A DNA stretch of 64,000 nucleotides from CALDTK01 sp963837005 (GTDB taxonomy: Bacteria; Bacteroidota; Bacteroidia; Chitinophagales; Saprospiraceae): the NCBI GenBank assembly GCA_963837005.1, contig CAWIMC010000004.1, positions 124,001 to 188,000 on the forward strand, written 5' to 3'. Below, one piece after another: positions 16,223-25,863 of this stretch. The translations under genes and the position numbers were made by a program. Within the stretch, counting starts at the first letter, position 1. Each line of letters starts with the position of its first letter. The notes beneath the pieces are model-generated. The model was not told where the DNA came from. It saw only the letters and a program-made list of their open reading frames with translations, and ran no database searches.

Positions 16223-17608
16223 ATGCTTAATCTCTCTACTACGCGCGTTGACGAACAGGTCTCCCGGTTCGATCTCGCCTCGCTAAAGCGCATCGAACTT
16301 CCCAATGGACAGCATATGTTCCGGATCTGGGTCGCGGTGGCGATCGTGATTTCTATCGGGGTTCTCTTCCTTCCGTGGGTGCAGAACTTTCGCGCTAAGG
16401 GAAGCGTAACCGCGCTCGATCCTGCGTCGCGGCCACAGACGGTCCACTCTACCATCCCCGGACGGATCGAGCAATGGTTTGTTTTCGAAGGGGACACCGT
16501 CGCCGCCGGGGATACGATCACGCGCCTCAGTGAAACTAAACCTGAGTACCTCGACCCCCAACTCGTGGAGCGTACCGGCCAGACTCGCGACGCGAAAGCA
16601 AATAGCGCCGACGGCTACCTCCTCAAGGCCGAAGCGCTCTCGCAGCAGGCCGCTAATGCTCGCGCTGAACAGGGCCTGAAGCTGCGAACAGCACGTAACA
16701 AGCTAGACCAGGCGCGGCTGTACGTGGAGACCCTCGACGCCGAACTTGCGCAGCAGCGCATCGAGGTCGAGGTCGCGGACTACCAACTGTCCGCGCCGAC
16801 AGCCTCTACCGCCGGGGCCTCAAGCCCCTTACCGATCAGGAGGCCAAGCGACTCAAGGCACAGGAGGCACGCGCGAAGCTTGACCGCCACGCTCAACAAA
16901 CTCGATCAGGCGAAAACCGACGTGGCCCAGGCCCAACTCGCGATCGATAATATCGGCCCGGAGTACGCCGGGAAGCTCGCCAAAATCGAGAGCGACCGCC
17001 AGAGTGCACTCACCGACTACTACACCGCCATCGGCGATGTAGCGAAGCTCTCGTCCCAGGAGACCAACTACCGACTGCGCCGGGGCTACAACTACATCGT
17101 TGCTCCGCAGAGCGGTATTATCGCAAAGGTGCTCACGCCTGGACTCGGCGAGACAGTCAAAGAGGGGGAAGCCGTTGTGAGTATCCTCCCTACCACGTTT
17201 CGAGCCGCGGTAGAGATCTACGTAGAGCCCTTCAATCTGCCGCTCGTGCGCGTAGGGCAAGAAGTGCGCTTCCTGTTCGACGGCTGGCCTGCAGTAGTAT
17301 TTAGCGGCTGGCCGGGCTTGAGCTACGGTACTTTTATAGGCGAGGTGCAGGCGATTGACAACATCATCGACTCAAAGGGTCGCTACCGCGTGCTGGTAGC
17401 GCCAAACGATAAGTCGCGCGAATGGCCGGAAGCCCTGCGGCCGGGTTCGGGTGCTGAGGGAGTCGCGCTCCTGAATCGCGTGCCGGTGTGGTACGAGCTG
17501 TGGCGCCAACTCAACGCTTTTCCGCCGGACTACTACGATCGTGATGAAGTCGATAAGGACAAGGACGGTTTGAAACTAAAGGCTCCTGCCAAAACCCTCG
17601 TCAAATGA
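16223..17608 (+). CDS. HlyD-family membrane fusion protein with a compensated frameshift
   Basis: 461 residues. There is a cytoplasmic N-terminus, one membrane helix (FRIWVAVAIVISIGVLFLPW, about residues 33-52), a biotinyl-lipoyl half motif (STIPGRIEQWFVFEGDTVAAGDTI), a long coiled coil (residues 110-280), the second lipoyl half (YIVAPQSGIIAKVL), and a beta-barrel part. It should bridge the ABC protein and the TolC-like channel. Between about 16792 and 16885 the translated frame (PTASTAGASSPLP) is unlike a coiled coil. The +1 frame there reads RADSLYRRGLKPLTDQEAKR, a normal adaptor helix. One missing C near 16790 and one extra C near 16884 would explain it. A weak hairpin-element copy lies at 17581-17595. 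The stop overlaps the next start (ATGA). Confidence 0.88.
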   Translation: MLNLSTTRVDEQVSRFDLASLKRIELPNGQHMFRIWVAVAIVISIGVLFLPWVQNFRAKGSVTALDPASRPQTVHSTIPGRIEQWFVFEGDTVAAGDTITRLSETKPEYLDPQLVERTGQTRDAKANSADGYLLKAEALSQQAANARAEQGLKLRTARNKLDQARLYVETLDAELAQQRIEVEVADYQLSAPTASTAGASSPLPIRRPSDSRHRRHARSLTATLNKLDQAKTDVAQAQLAIDNIGPEYAGKLAKIESDRQSALTDYYTAIGDVAKLSSQETNYRLRRGYNYIVAPQSGIIAKVLTPGLGETVKEGEAVVSILPTTFRAAVEIYVEPFNLPLVRVGQEVRFLFDGWPAVVFSGWPGLSYGTFIGEVQAIDNIIDSKGRYRVLVAPNDKSREWPEALRPGSGAEGVALLNRVPVWYELWRQLNAFPPDYYDRDEVDKDKDGLKLKAPAKTLVK

Positions 17609-19620
17609 GCTTGTCACCGCCGACATTTCTATACAAAGGGTTTCCCGTCCCCCAGCTAAGAGGGCTTAAAAGCGGCCTTGGTGTCGTGCGGGCGGCGGCA
17701 GGTGTTTTCGTGATCATGTTAACCATGCATTCGGTACGGGCGCAAGTGTCGTCGCGCAGTGACTCCTTAACTGTCCCTTCGAATCCTCAGCCGACGGCTC
17801 CCCCGCCTAGCCCCTCCGAGATAGGCACCCCGCGATCGAACCTACCTGGGTCTACCCAACTGCCTTCCGATCCGACGCAGACGCGGCTTGCACCAGGCGA
17901 CGTGCCCCCAGCAGGTGATTTGCCCGCGGCGGGCACGCCAGATCCGAACGCCGGGCTGCCAGCGGCGGGCCGTCCGGCCTCCAACGCGCCTGCGGCCGGA
18001 CTGCCCTCGGCGGGACAACCCGCGAGCGCCGGGAGTACCCCCGCCGCTGGAGTTCCGGCAGCAGGTTCGCCGGTCTCGGGGTCGCCAGCCGCAGGTCTGC
18101 CCGCCGCCGGGGCGCCCGCCGCGGGGACCGCACCCACGACTGCCCCGGCCGCTCCCCCTCCAGGCGCGACTGGCTTACCCTCCGCTACCGGCGGTAGGCC
18201 CTCCGCAACAGTGCCTTCGGTCGACTCGCCCGCCGCGCCCGCGACATCGAGCGTGATGCCGGGGGCCGGCGGCAATGTGCCCTTCGTCGGAGTACCACCC
18301 CCCGGGGCTCCGACGGTAGTACTTCGCCTCGAGCAAATCATGGATTGGGTGATGACCGAGCACCCGCTCGCTAATGCCGCCAATGCCGTCGAGGCGCGTG
18401 GGCCCGCCGCCTTGATGATGGCGCGGGGGGCATTCGATCCGGCGATCCAGGGCAGCTTCGAGCGCAAGGAGTACCTAGGGACGGAGTACTTCCAGTACGC
18501 CGATGCCGGAATGTCTTGGCAGAGCCCGTACGCTTTTAAGGTCGAAGGTGGGCGACAGTGGGCCGAGGGGGTGTTTATCAGCGGCGATCGTACCGTTCCG
18601 GAGGCAGGTCAAGGATACCTAGCAATCAAGGTTCCCTTGCTGCAGGGACTCATTACGGATAAGTACCGAACGGGCGTTCAGCAGGGGCGACTGGCCGTAG
18701 ACCTCAATCGCGCGGCTGCCAATGTGATCCGCAACGAACTTCGCTATGACGTCGCAGTGGCGTACGCTTTCTGGGCCTATGCCACGCGCGTCCTAGAGAT
18801 TAGCGCGGAAACGGAGGCCTTAATCAATCAACGTTTACGCGATACGCGCGGCCTATACCTCGAAGGCGATAAACCGGCGGTGGACACGCTCGAGGCCACG
18901 ATCGCGCTCGCGAACCAGTTCCTCACCACGCAGCAGGCCCTCGTCGACGTCACCGTAAGTGCACAAAACTTGCGCGCGCTGTACTGGGTTTTGCCGGAAG
19001 GCGCCGCTATGGACCTCGTCGACCTGCGCCCGGCTCTGCCCTTCGATACGGCGCTCGTCTCACGCCACCCCCAGCTCGCCGAGCTCCGGAGTCTCGTCGC
19101 GCAGCAAGAACTCGACCGCCGCCTCTATCGCGAGTACACCAAGCCCCAACTCGACGCCGCTTATAGCATCCTCGGCGATGGATTCGACTTTATGCCGGAG
19201 GACAAAGAAGGCAATCCCACACAGTTTCTTACGAGTGCCTATAAGTTTGGGGTCTCGTTTCGGTACCCGATCTTCAACCGGCAAGCTCGCGGCCAACTTC
19301 GGATGGCCGATCTCAAGGTGGCCGAGACCGGTGCCAAGCTCGAGACCAAGCGCCAGGAGCTCGAGGTAAAGGCGAGCGCTAATCTTCAGGCCGCCCGCGC
19401 CTTCGACGCCCAACTCGCCGATGTGGCCAGGCTCGTGGCACAGTCGCGGGTTTTGCTTGCCGCAGAGCGCGAACTCTTCGCCCTCGGAGAGAGTACGCAG
19501 TTCCTTCTTAACAGTCGGGAGCAGTCGCTCCAGAAGGCCCTCCAGACGGTGGCCAAGGTCGAGTTCGCTCGCGCGAAGGCCATTTATGCTTACCGGCAGG
19601 CGGTCGCGTCTTGGGAATAG
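17605..19620 (+). CDS. TolC-like outer-membrane efflux protein with long Pro/Ala/Gly-rich region
   Basis: 671 residues. An N-terminal hydrophobic segment ends at HSVRAQ, which fits a signal peptide. Residues about 48-235 are low complexity, with many PAAG/LPAAG-type units. The C-terminal 430 residues are an outer-membrane efflux domain with the usual long helices (AAANVIRNELRYDVAVAYAFW, LETKRQELEVKASANLQAARAFD). The start overlaps the stop of the adaptor gene by 4 bp, so translation is coupled. It should form the outer-membrane channel of this exporter. The Ala/Pro/Gly stretch is far longer than the linker of typical TolC proteins and may span the periplasm or peptidoglycan. A hairpin-element copy at 18988-19002 encodes VLPEG. 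Confidence 0.9.
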   Translation: MSLSPPTFLYKGFPVPQLRGLKSGLGVVRAAAGVFVIMLTMHSVRAQVSSRSDSLTVPSNPQPTAPPPSPSEIGTPRSNLPGSTQLPSDPTQTRLAPGDVPPAGDLPAAGTPDPNAGLPAAGRPASNAPAAGLPSAGQPASAGSTPAAGVPAAGSPVSGSPAAGLPAAGAPAAGTAPTTAPAAPPPGATGLPSATGGRPSATVPSVDSPAAPATSSVMPGAGGNVPFVGVPPPGAPTVVLRLEQIMDWVMTEHPLANAANAVEARGPAALMMARGAFDPAIQGSFERKEYLGTEYFQYADAGMSWQSPYAFKVEGGRQWAEGVFISGDRTVPEAGQGYLAIKVPLLQGLITDKYRTGVQQGRLAVDLNRAAANVIRNELRYDVAVAYAFWAYATRVLEISAETEALINQRLRDTRGLYLEGDKPAVDTLEATIALANQFLTTQQALVDVTVSAQNLRALYWVLPEGAAMDLVDLRPALPFDTALVSRHPQLAELRSLVAQQELDRRLYREYTKPQLDAAYSILGDGFDFMPEDKEGNPTQFLTSAYKFGVSFRYPIFNRQARGQLRMADLKVAETGAKLETKRQELEVKASANLQAARAFDAQLADVARLVAQSRVLLAAERELFALGESTQFLLNSREQSLQKALQTVAKVEFARAKAIYAYRQAVASWE

Positions 19621-19698
19621 CGATTCGGGCGAGGTGCGCGTGAGCGAAAGCCGACCGGGATGGGTTATGTTGCCGCAGTCATCACCCCCATCTTTCCT

Positions 19699-21237
19699 AT
19701 GTCAGACAACGCCACCGTCGATTACCTGCAATCTGCCGCACATCGAGCGAAGCTCCGCGAGCGTCTTCCCGCCTACCTCGAGCCCCAGCGGTGGTTTACG
19801 AGCAAAGGGCAGGGAATTGCCGATCTAGCGATAGAGGTGCTTCCGGCATTCGGGACCGAGGCCGTGATTACGCTCCTCCATATCACCATGACCAGCGGTT
19901 TGAAGGAGGTGCGTGTGCTACCGGTGGCCGTCGTGGTGACCGTCGATAGCCTCCCGCCCCAGGCTGTCATAACGGAGATCGAAGCCGACGGCGGGCGCTA
20001 CCTCATCGACGCTGTGCACCTAGCGGGTTTTCGCGAAAGCCTGTACACTTTTCTCGCGAGCGGCGAGACGATTTCGGGGCCGAGTGGCCGTCTCATCGCT
20101 GAGCGCGGACCCCTTTTAGCAAGCTCTCCAGCTGTGGAGAGCACGGAGCTACCCGCGCAAAACTCTAGCAATTCGGTTATCGTCTATCGCCCCGACGGCT
20201 TTCTGAAGCTGTTCCGCAAGACGGAGCCGGGCCTGCACCCCGACGCGGAGTTGATCGGCTACCTGAGCGCCGACTGCGATTTCGGGTCGGTGCCGGCTTT
20301 CGGGGGAGCGCTGCACTACCACCGCGACGGTGACCAGGAGCCGTCGAGTCTGGCGTTGATGCTGGGGCGTGTAGAGCACAACGGTGAGACCTGGGAGACG
20401 ATGCTCGCGCGGGTGGAGGCTTTCGCCAAAACCTTCCGTGCCCACGCCACGACCAACTCATACGAAGGGGCCGAGGGGGCCTTGTTCGATCCCCTCGGCC
20501 CGGCTGACCTTCCTGAAGGGCTGCGTGCTGACATGGGGACGGACGCCATCGACCGGATCGTGCTGCTCGGCAAGCGCACCGCTGAGATGCATCTGCACTT
20601 CGCCAACGCCGAAGAGGAGGGACTCCGGCCCGAGGACCTCACGTCCACCTACTGGGAAACTGCCGCCGCTCAGTTGGAGACGCGCCTCACTCAGGAGCAA
20701 CTGGATGCCGACCCACAGCTGGCCGCCACGCTCGGAGGGCTGTCCACCTGGTTGAAGCAGGACCTGCCGACGGTGCAGGGCGGCTGTATCCGCGTGCACG
20801 GCGATTATCACTTAGGTCAAGTGTTAGACACCGACGATGATGTGGTGATCATTGATTTCGAAGGCGAACCGTTGCACAGCCTCGCCTACCGACGCCGTCG
20901 CCACCCCGCCTTCAAGGACGTGGCGGGTATGCTTCGCAGTCTTCACTACGCGCCCTTTGCCTACGTCAATCAATCGGGAAGTAAAGACGAGGTCTCACTG
21001 GCGGGAGCGAAGCGGTGGTACGCAACCGCCTCGCGCCTGTTCTTGACGGCTTACTTGGAGACTGCGAAGGGAGCCAGCTTTCTACCTACATCTAGGCGTG
21101 AGCAGACCACGCTGCTTAGCTTTTTCCTTATCGATAAAGCGCTCTACGAACTCGCCTACGAGCGGGCGAGCCGGCCGGGATGGGTGCCGATTCCGGTAGC
21201 GGGTATCGAGCAGGTGGGCGAGATGGTCACGGCGTAG
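19699..21237 (+). CDS. Maltokinase-like sugar kinase
   Basis: About 512 residues from ATG 19699 (MSDNATVDYLQ); an upstream ATG at 19660 is possible but adds no family sequence. It has the aminoglycoside-phosphotransferase fold of maltokinase/Pep2. The catalytic loop reads IRVHGDYHLGQVL, the metal site IIDFEGEP, and then come RRHPAFKDVAGMLRSLHY and the N-terminal LPAYLEPQRWFTSKG. The family phosphorylates maltose to maltose 1-phosphate for the GlgE glucan pathway. GlgB and a CBM48 protein lie 8 kb away on the other strand; TreS and GlgE are not in the window. Hairpin-element copies at 20027-20041 and 20418-20432 are translated (GFRES, AFAKT). Confidence 0.88.
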   Translation: MSDNATVDYLQSAAHRAKLRERLPAYLEPQRWFTSKGQGIADLAIEVLPAFGTEAVITLLHITMTSGLKEVRVLPVAVVVTVDSLPPQAVITEIEADGGRYLIDAVHLAGFRESLYTFLASGETISGPSGRLIAERGPLLASSPAVESTELPAQNSSNSVIVYRPDGFLKLFRKTEPGLHPDAELIGYLSADCDFGSVPAFGGALHYHRDGDQEPSSLALMLGRVEHNGETWETMLARVEAFAKTFRAHATTNSYEGAEGALFDPLGPADLPEGLRADMGTDAIDRIVLLGKRTAEMHLHFANAEEEGLRPEDLTSTYWETAAAQLETRLTQEQLDADPQLAATLGGLSTWLKQDLPTVQGGCIRVHGDYHLGQVLDTDDDVVIIDFEGEPLHSLAYRRRRHPAFKDVAGMLRSLHYAPFAYVNQSGSKDEVSLAGAKRWYATASRLFLTAYLETAKGASFLPTSRREQTTLLSFFLIDKALYELAYERASRPGWVPIPVAGIEQVGEMVTA

Positions 21238-21255
21238 GCGCGTCAGCCGTGGGTG

Positions 21256-23133
21256 TCAGTCCAGGACGACGACCGTGCCCCGCAGTCGCTCGCTTCCACT
21301 GGTCGCGGTGACTTGGTAGGTGCCGCTGGTCAGGCCAGTCGTAGGGACAGTCACGTTGTCGGCTTTTCCGAAGGAGGCAACCGTGTGCTGTGACACGCGA
21401 CGACCGAGCGCGTCGAATAGATCGATTTGCCAGGTCTGACTGCTTTCGGGCAGCTGCAAGGTGAGTTCGCTAGCACCGGGGGCCACGGGGTTCGGCCATA
21501 CGGAGAGAGCGGCAAAGTCCGCGGCGTTCTCGAAGAGACCGGAGACATCGCCGAACTCCTTCCAGTCGATAAGGAAGGTTGGTGCACCGGTGAGGGTCAT
21601 TTCGCCACTGACGATCTTGCGGTCGCCGGTGCGGTTGTAGTCCCAGTAGGCAGCGACGTGCGTACCGCTGGCGAGTTGTGCCGGGAGCGTGTACGGGAGG
21701 GTATTCCACTCATTCTGGTCCTGTTTCGTTCTTGCCCAAACGACGTAGCCCGTCCGTCCTGACTTAAGGCGGAACCCGACCCCTTCGCCACCGGCGGGCA
21801 GGTTGAGCCCGGCGGTGAGTTCAGCGTCGTAGGTCGCCCCGCGGAGCAGTTCACCGTAGGTGGCGTAGGCGACGCCCTGGTCGGTGCGTTGGACCTGCGC
21901 GAAGCTTTTATTGGCGATGTCCTTGTACAGGCCCATCAGGTCAAACTCTCCAAAGGCATTTGACTCGGCGCGGTTGTCGGCGAGGTGGTAGGGGTGGATC
22001 TGGGCGACGTCTTGTGCCTGTGCTGTCGCGAGTAGTTTAATCATGAAGTTGCGCTGCCGAACATCACCGGCTCCAATGGCCCCGGGGTCGTTGAAGTGCT
22101 TACGTGGCAGGTTGATCTCGGTACAGAGGGCTACTTTCTCGGGGTACTTCGTACCGTCGTACCCGTAAAGGGCGAGATCGTCGCGAAAGGCCTTCAGTCT
22201 ATTGGAAAAGCCGTCGACGGCGTTGTCGGAGTTGCGTGTAAAATCGAAGCGCCCGGCGGCGTTGTTCCACTCCTTGACGGACTCGCCGAGGTGCGGGTAC
22301 ACGTGAATGCTGATCGCGTCGAAGTAGGCCCCACCTGTTAGTGGGTACTCCGGGGTGACCGCCCCACGGGTTGGCTCGTCGGTCTTGCGCAGGATGTTGT
22401 CGAGGTAGCTCGGGTAGCCGAGTCCGCCGACGGCCACGTAGGAGTCCGGGTCGAGGCGCTTAATGATCTCGTACGAGATTCGCAACATACGCACGTAAGC
22501 CTGTGCGGGAGCCTTGATGTGAAGTTCGCAGGGGTCAATCTCGGTGTCGTACCAATTGCCTTCGTAGGTGCGGTCTTTCCAGCCGCCGTTTGGTCCGTCT
22601 CCGATGTCTGGCTCGTTCCAAATTTCGTAGAAGCGGACGTATGGGCCGTAGATCTGAACGGCTTTGTAGAGGTAGGCCGCGTATGTGTTGTTCTCATTAT
22701 ATGGAGTGCCATCTGCACCGCTGTCCCAGATCGGCTCCCACATACCCTTGAACATCTTTGAGCGAACTCCAGGGCACCACTCCTCCGTGCCTTGCTGGGC
22801 GGGGCTCGGAAAGCCCATGATCACGACATTGTCCGCTGCACCTAGATCTACGTAGGTCTTGAACACGTCTTCACGGATGTTGTACCCCCACTCCTCGAGG
22901 AAGTACCCGAACAGCGCGGGGCGTATCGCGTTAGCTCCAACGCCGACGACTTTCTTGTCTGGAGTTCCGGTGGAGAGCCTCGCGAGGTTGTCGTCGGTCC
23001 AACCGGCGTACCACCCGAAATTCATCCCTTGCCCAAAGGGGGAGTCATAGGCTGGGACGCGCTCGTTTGCAGTTTGAGCCGTCAGAGTTGTGGCGCACAG
23101 GGCGACCAAAAGTGGGAGGACACATTTCAGCAT
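21256..23133 (-). CDS. Secreted glycoside hydrolase with T9SS sorting domain
   Basis: 625 residues. A signal peptide (MLKCVLPLLVALCATTLTAQ) is followed by a TIM-barrel-type glycosidase. YEIWNEPDIG carries the acid/base Glu typical of clan GH-A enzymes, and VALCTEINLPR is a candidate nucleophile strand. The C-terminal 85 residues are a type A T9SS domain (VWPNPVAPGASELTLQL, IDLFDALGRRVSQ, GLTSGTYQVTA). It is probably a cell-surface or secreted polysaccharide-degrading enzyme. The substrate cannot be read from sequence. The nearest families by motif are GH39/GH5-like, and the exact assignment is uncertain. Confidence 0.85.
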   Translation of the reverse strand: MLKCVLPLLVALCATTLTAQTANERVPAYDSPFGQGMNFGWYAGWTDDNLARLSTGTPDKKVVGVGANAIRPALFGYFLEEWGYNIREDVFKTYVDLGAADNVVIMGFPSPAQQGTEEWCPGVRSKMFKGMWEPIWDSGADGTPYNENNTYAAYLYKAVQIYGPYVRFYEIWNEPDIGDGPNGGWKDRTYEGNWYDTEIDPCELHIKAPAQAYVRMLRISYEIIKRLDPDSYVAVGGLGYPSYLDNILRKTDEPTRGAVTPEYPLTGGAYFDAISIHVYPHLGESVKEWNNAAGRFDFTRNSDNAVDGFSNRLKAFRDDLALYGYDGTKYPEKVALCTEINLPRKHFNDPGAIGAGDVRQRNFMIKLLATAQAQDVAQIHPYHLADNRAESNAFGEFDLMGLYKDIANKSFAQVQRTDQGVAYATYGELLRGATYDAELTAGLNLPAGGEGVGFRLKSGRTGYVVWARTKQDQNEWNTLPYTLPAQLASGTHVAAYWDYNRTGDRKIVSGEMTLTGAPTFLIDWKEFGDVSGLFENAADFAALSVWPNPVAPGASELTLQLPESSQTWQIDLFDALGRRVSQHTVASFGKADNVTVPTTGLTSGTYQVTATSGSERLRGTVVVLD

Positions 23134-23297
23134 GCCGTAATGTTAGGCGCATATTCTTTGTCAACCTCGCGACACCCCCCGTTCTACCCCAAGTATGGTA
23201 GATTTCTTAATATGTTTACAAAAGCTCAACACGTTCGTGACAGAAACGCCGTCCCGAATCACGCTCTCCGCGACCGACTGAGCTCCAATTACCTGAG

Positions 23298-23717
23298 ATG
23301 CCTTTTACCAGAACCCACAGTTGGATAGCGACCGTCGTAAAGCTGAAATGTAACCGGTGCAGGGTAGGGGAATTGTTCCCCCACGCGACCTTTGCTTTTA
23401 CTGAGCCCTTCGAGATGCACCGTGAGTGCCCAGAGTGCGGCCTGGATTATTGGCCCGAGCCGGGCTTCTACTATGGGGCTATGTTTTTGAGCTACATCCT
23501 GTTCTGTTTTCCATTTCTAGGACTCGTGCTCATTCTCCACTGGGTAGTTGGCTGGTCGCTCGGCACGAGCATGCTAGTGCTTTGCTTGATTGCGGCCGCG
23601 ACGTTCGTATACGTCTTCCGCGTGGCGCGCTCGGCGTGGCTCGCCATGAACGCTAAGTACGATCCGGCGATCAGCGAGGCCGTGTACCAACGCGTTTTAG
23701 CGAAAGCCGACAGGTGA
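23298..23717 (+). CDS. DUF983-family membrane protein
   Basis: 139 residues with the DUF983 layout: a zinc-ribbon-like N-terminus with two Cys pairs (LKCNRCRVGELF and HRECPECGLDYWPEPGFYYGA), then two membrane helices (FLSYILFCFPFLGLVLILHW and MLVLCLIAAATFVYVF). The family is common in Bacteroidota and its role is unknown. The C-terminus VLAKADR is encoded by a hairpin-element copy (23694-23708), so the element overlaps the last codons. Confidence 0.88.
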   Translation: MPFTRTHSWIATVVKLKCNRCRVGELFPHATFAFTEPFEMHRECPECGLDYWPEPGFYYGAMFLSYILFCFPFLGLVLILHWVVGWSLGTSMLVLCLIAAATFVYVFRVARSAWLAMNAKYDPAISEAVYQRVLAKADR

Positions 23718-23798
23718 AGGGGCAACTGGCGCAAGACAAGCGACTCAGCACCAAGAAGCATGCAGCGGATATAGTCGCCAGCAACTAGTTGATGTCGC

Positions 23799-24257
23799 TC
23801 AGACAGGGTCGCGCCCCGTGCTCGGAGGGGTGTTAGGGAGACGGTTTTGGGTCAGCCAAAAGTTGCCGAGGGTGTGAACGGTGGACCGGAACTCGTCGTG
23901 TCGAATTGGCTTGGTGACGTAGGCCCGGGCACCGAGTGCATAAGCACGCTCGATATCCTTATTAATCGCTGAGCTGCTCATGACCACAAAGGGAACTTGG
24001 TCGAGGATATGGTGACCGGTGAGTTGACGCAGGACTTCGATGCCGTCGACTTTTGGCATTTTTAGGTCTAGCAGGACGAGCGTCAGGGCCATGGCTTCCG
24101 GCTCGCGATCGCGAATGAAATCGAGGACGGCCTGACCATCCTCTAGGTGGCTTATGCCAGCGTCGAGGTCGAGTTCCCGAAGGCTACGAAAGATCAACAT
24201 CCGGTCCATCGGATCGTCATCGACGACCAAAATTTGTCGTTGCAGGTGATCTCCCAT
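23799..24257 (-). CDS. Single-domain response regulator
   Basis: 152 residues, CheY/Rcp1-like. It has the acidic pair ILVVDDDPMDR, the phospho-acceptor Asp in LVLLDLKMPKVDGIEVL, the conserved VVMSSS switch residue and the KPI lysine. There is no output domain. The start lies 5 bp after the histidine kinase stop, so the pair is an operon and almost surely a cognate system. Such Rcp-type receivers often follow phytochrome-like or PAS kinases. Confidence 0.95.
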   Translation of the reverse strand: MGDHLQRQILVVDDDPMDRMLIFRSLRELDLDAGISHLEDGQAVLDFIRDREPEAMALTLVLLDLKMPKVDGIEVLRQLTGHHILDQVPFVVMSSSAINKDIERAYALGARAYVTKPIRHDEFRSTVHTLGNFWLTQNRLPNTPPSTGRDPV

Positions 24258-24262
24258 ACCAT

Positions 24263-25801
24263 CTAGGAGGTGCTAGCTCGAGTTTTTGTTTCGCTATATC
24301 CTATGGAGAGTGGCAACGTCAAGCTCACCCGTGTCCCCTTCCCGAGTTCGCCCTTCACGCTAATCTCACCGCCGTGGAGTTCCACGATACGCTTGCAAAG
24401 CGCCAACCCGATGCCGAGACCTGGAAACTCCTGGACCCCGTGCAGGCGCTGAAATATTTCGAAGAGGCGCTCGGTGTGCTGAACGTCGAACCCGACACCC
24501 TCGTCGCTGACCTCGATGCGGGTGAGCGGCGACGATACCGTGCTGGCGTCAATGATGATAGGCGAAGCTGGCTTGTCGCGACTGAATTTGATCGCGTTAG
24601 AAATGAGGTGGGCGAATAATTTTTCCAATAGGGCGGGGTCTCCGCTGACGGTAGGGAGTGCGCGTACGGCGAGCCGGTCGGCTGCGCCAGGGAACTGGGT
24701 AGTGATTAGGTCGCCGAGTAGGTCGGGAAGGTGCACCTCTTGGATGTTGGTGAGCGTGATCGGGAGGCGACTATAGTCGACCATGCCCTGGATCATACCG
24801 GCGAGCTTATGGACGCTCTGGCGAGCAAAACTCGCGTACTGCTCTTCTTCTTGGTCGAGGCGCTCAGCAATAGAGTCGAGCAGGAGGAGCAAAAAGCTCT
24901 CGATGTGTCGTACGGGGGCGCGGAGATCGTGTGAAATCGTGTACGTGAATTTTTCGAGCTCCCGACGAGCGGCGGCGGCATCGCGAGTGGCGAGCAACTC
25001 CTCTTCGGTGCTTATCATGAGCGAGGCGAGACTCCGAGTGCCGTCTGCATTCGCCTGGTTGACGACCCACGCGCTGACTCGTACCTCTTTGCCGGCGTCG
25101 GTCACGAGCCTAAAGTTGCCTTCCCAACTGTCTAGGCCGTCTACTACTAACGCCGTTCCGAGGCCCTCGATGATGGGGTGATCTGCGGGGTGGACGTGGC
25201 GTAGAAACAGATCGTTAGACGGGGAAGCCTCTTTGTTGGGCAGCCCTAGTAGCGTATACATGCCACTATTCCAAACAAGTGCGGGAGCCATAGTGTCGGG
25301 TGTGATAGAAATACCGACATTAGGTGCGTCCCAGACGAGGTGCTCTAACATACTCGACGGAGAATACGGTCCGTGGTTCTCAACGGCCTCGTCCTGTATG
25401 TCCACCGTGATTACCGCTCCCCGGGGAGGCTGGGGGGGCTCGGTGAGTGACTTGGCGGTGATCACCGCGCGGGACCACTGTCGGTGCTTGTCACAGACTA
25501 GTGAACTCACCCGGGCAGTCCCACCGGAGGCAAGCTGGGCAAATCCCTCATCGAGATCTGCGTCTAAGAGCATCTTGTAGTGCCGCTTTACATAAAACCG
25601 CTCGGCATCGGCGTCGACCCCAAAGAACGCACGTGCGGCGGCATTAAAAGCAAGGGTAGGAACTTCGAAGTCGGCGACAACCAGGATCGGGGTCGTGAGG
25701 AGATCGTAGGCCTGCATCAGTGACGGCTCGCCAGGGACCACGAGCACGCCGGTACGTTCTACGGGTTTTGAAGGTGGGGTAGAGGGGACTTCGGGGTTCA
25801 A
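24263..25801 (-). CDS. PAS-domain sensor histidine kinase
   Basis: 512 residues and no membrane segment, so it is cytoplasmic. Residues about 30-270 hold PAS-like modules (TPILVVADFEVPTLAFNAAARAFF; SMLEHLVWDAPNVGISI; YTLLGLPNKEA). The H-box is FTYTISHDLRAPVRHIESFL, followed by a GHKL ATPase domain with an N-box (HLISNAIKFSR), G1 (VSDEGVGFD) and G2 (GLGIGLALCKRIVE). The pattern is that of phytochrome-type/Cph1 kinases, but no bilin GAF domain is seen. It is co-transcribed with the receiver downstream. The sensed signal is unknown. Confidence 0.93.
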   Translation of the reverse strand: MNPEVPSTPPSKPVERTGVLVVPGEPSLMQAYDLLTTPILVVADFEVPTLAFNAAARAFFGVDADAERFYVKRHYKMLLDADLDEGFAQLASGGTARVSSLVCDKHRQWSRAVITAKSLTEPPQPPRGAVITVDIQDEAVENHGPYSPSSMLEHLVWDAPNVGISITPDTMAPALVWNSGMYTLLGLPNKEASPSNDLFLRHVHPADHPIIEGLGTALVVDGLDSWEGNFRLVTDAGKEVRVSAWVVNQANADGTRSLASLMISTEEELLATRDAAAARRELEKFTYTISHDLRAPVRHIESFLLLLLDSIAERLDQEEEQYASFARQSVHKLAGMIQGMVDYSRLPITLTNIQEVHLPDLLGDLITTQFPGAADRLAVRALPTVSGDPALLEKLFAHLISNAIKFSRDKPASPIIIDASTVSSPLTRIEVSDEGVGFDVQHTERLFEIFQRLHGVQEFPGLGIGLALCKRIVELHGGEISVKGELGKGTRVSLTLPLSIGYSETKTRASTS

Positions 25802-25863
25802 AATATGCGTATCGATTCGGCTACGGGGCCTTTCCTAAAGAACCCCAACAAGCGCGAATTTGC

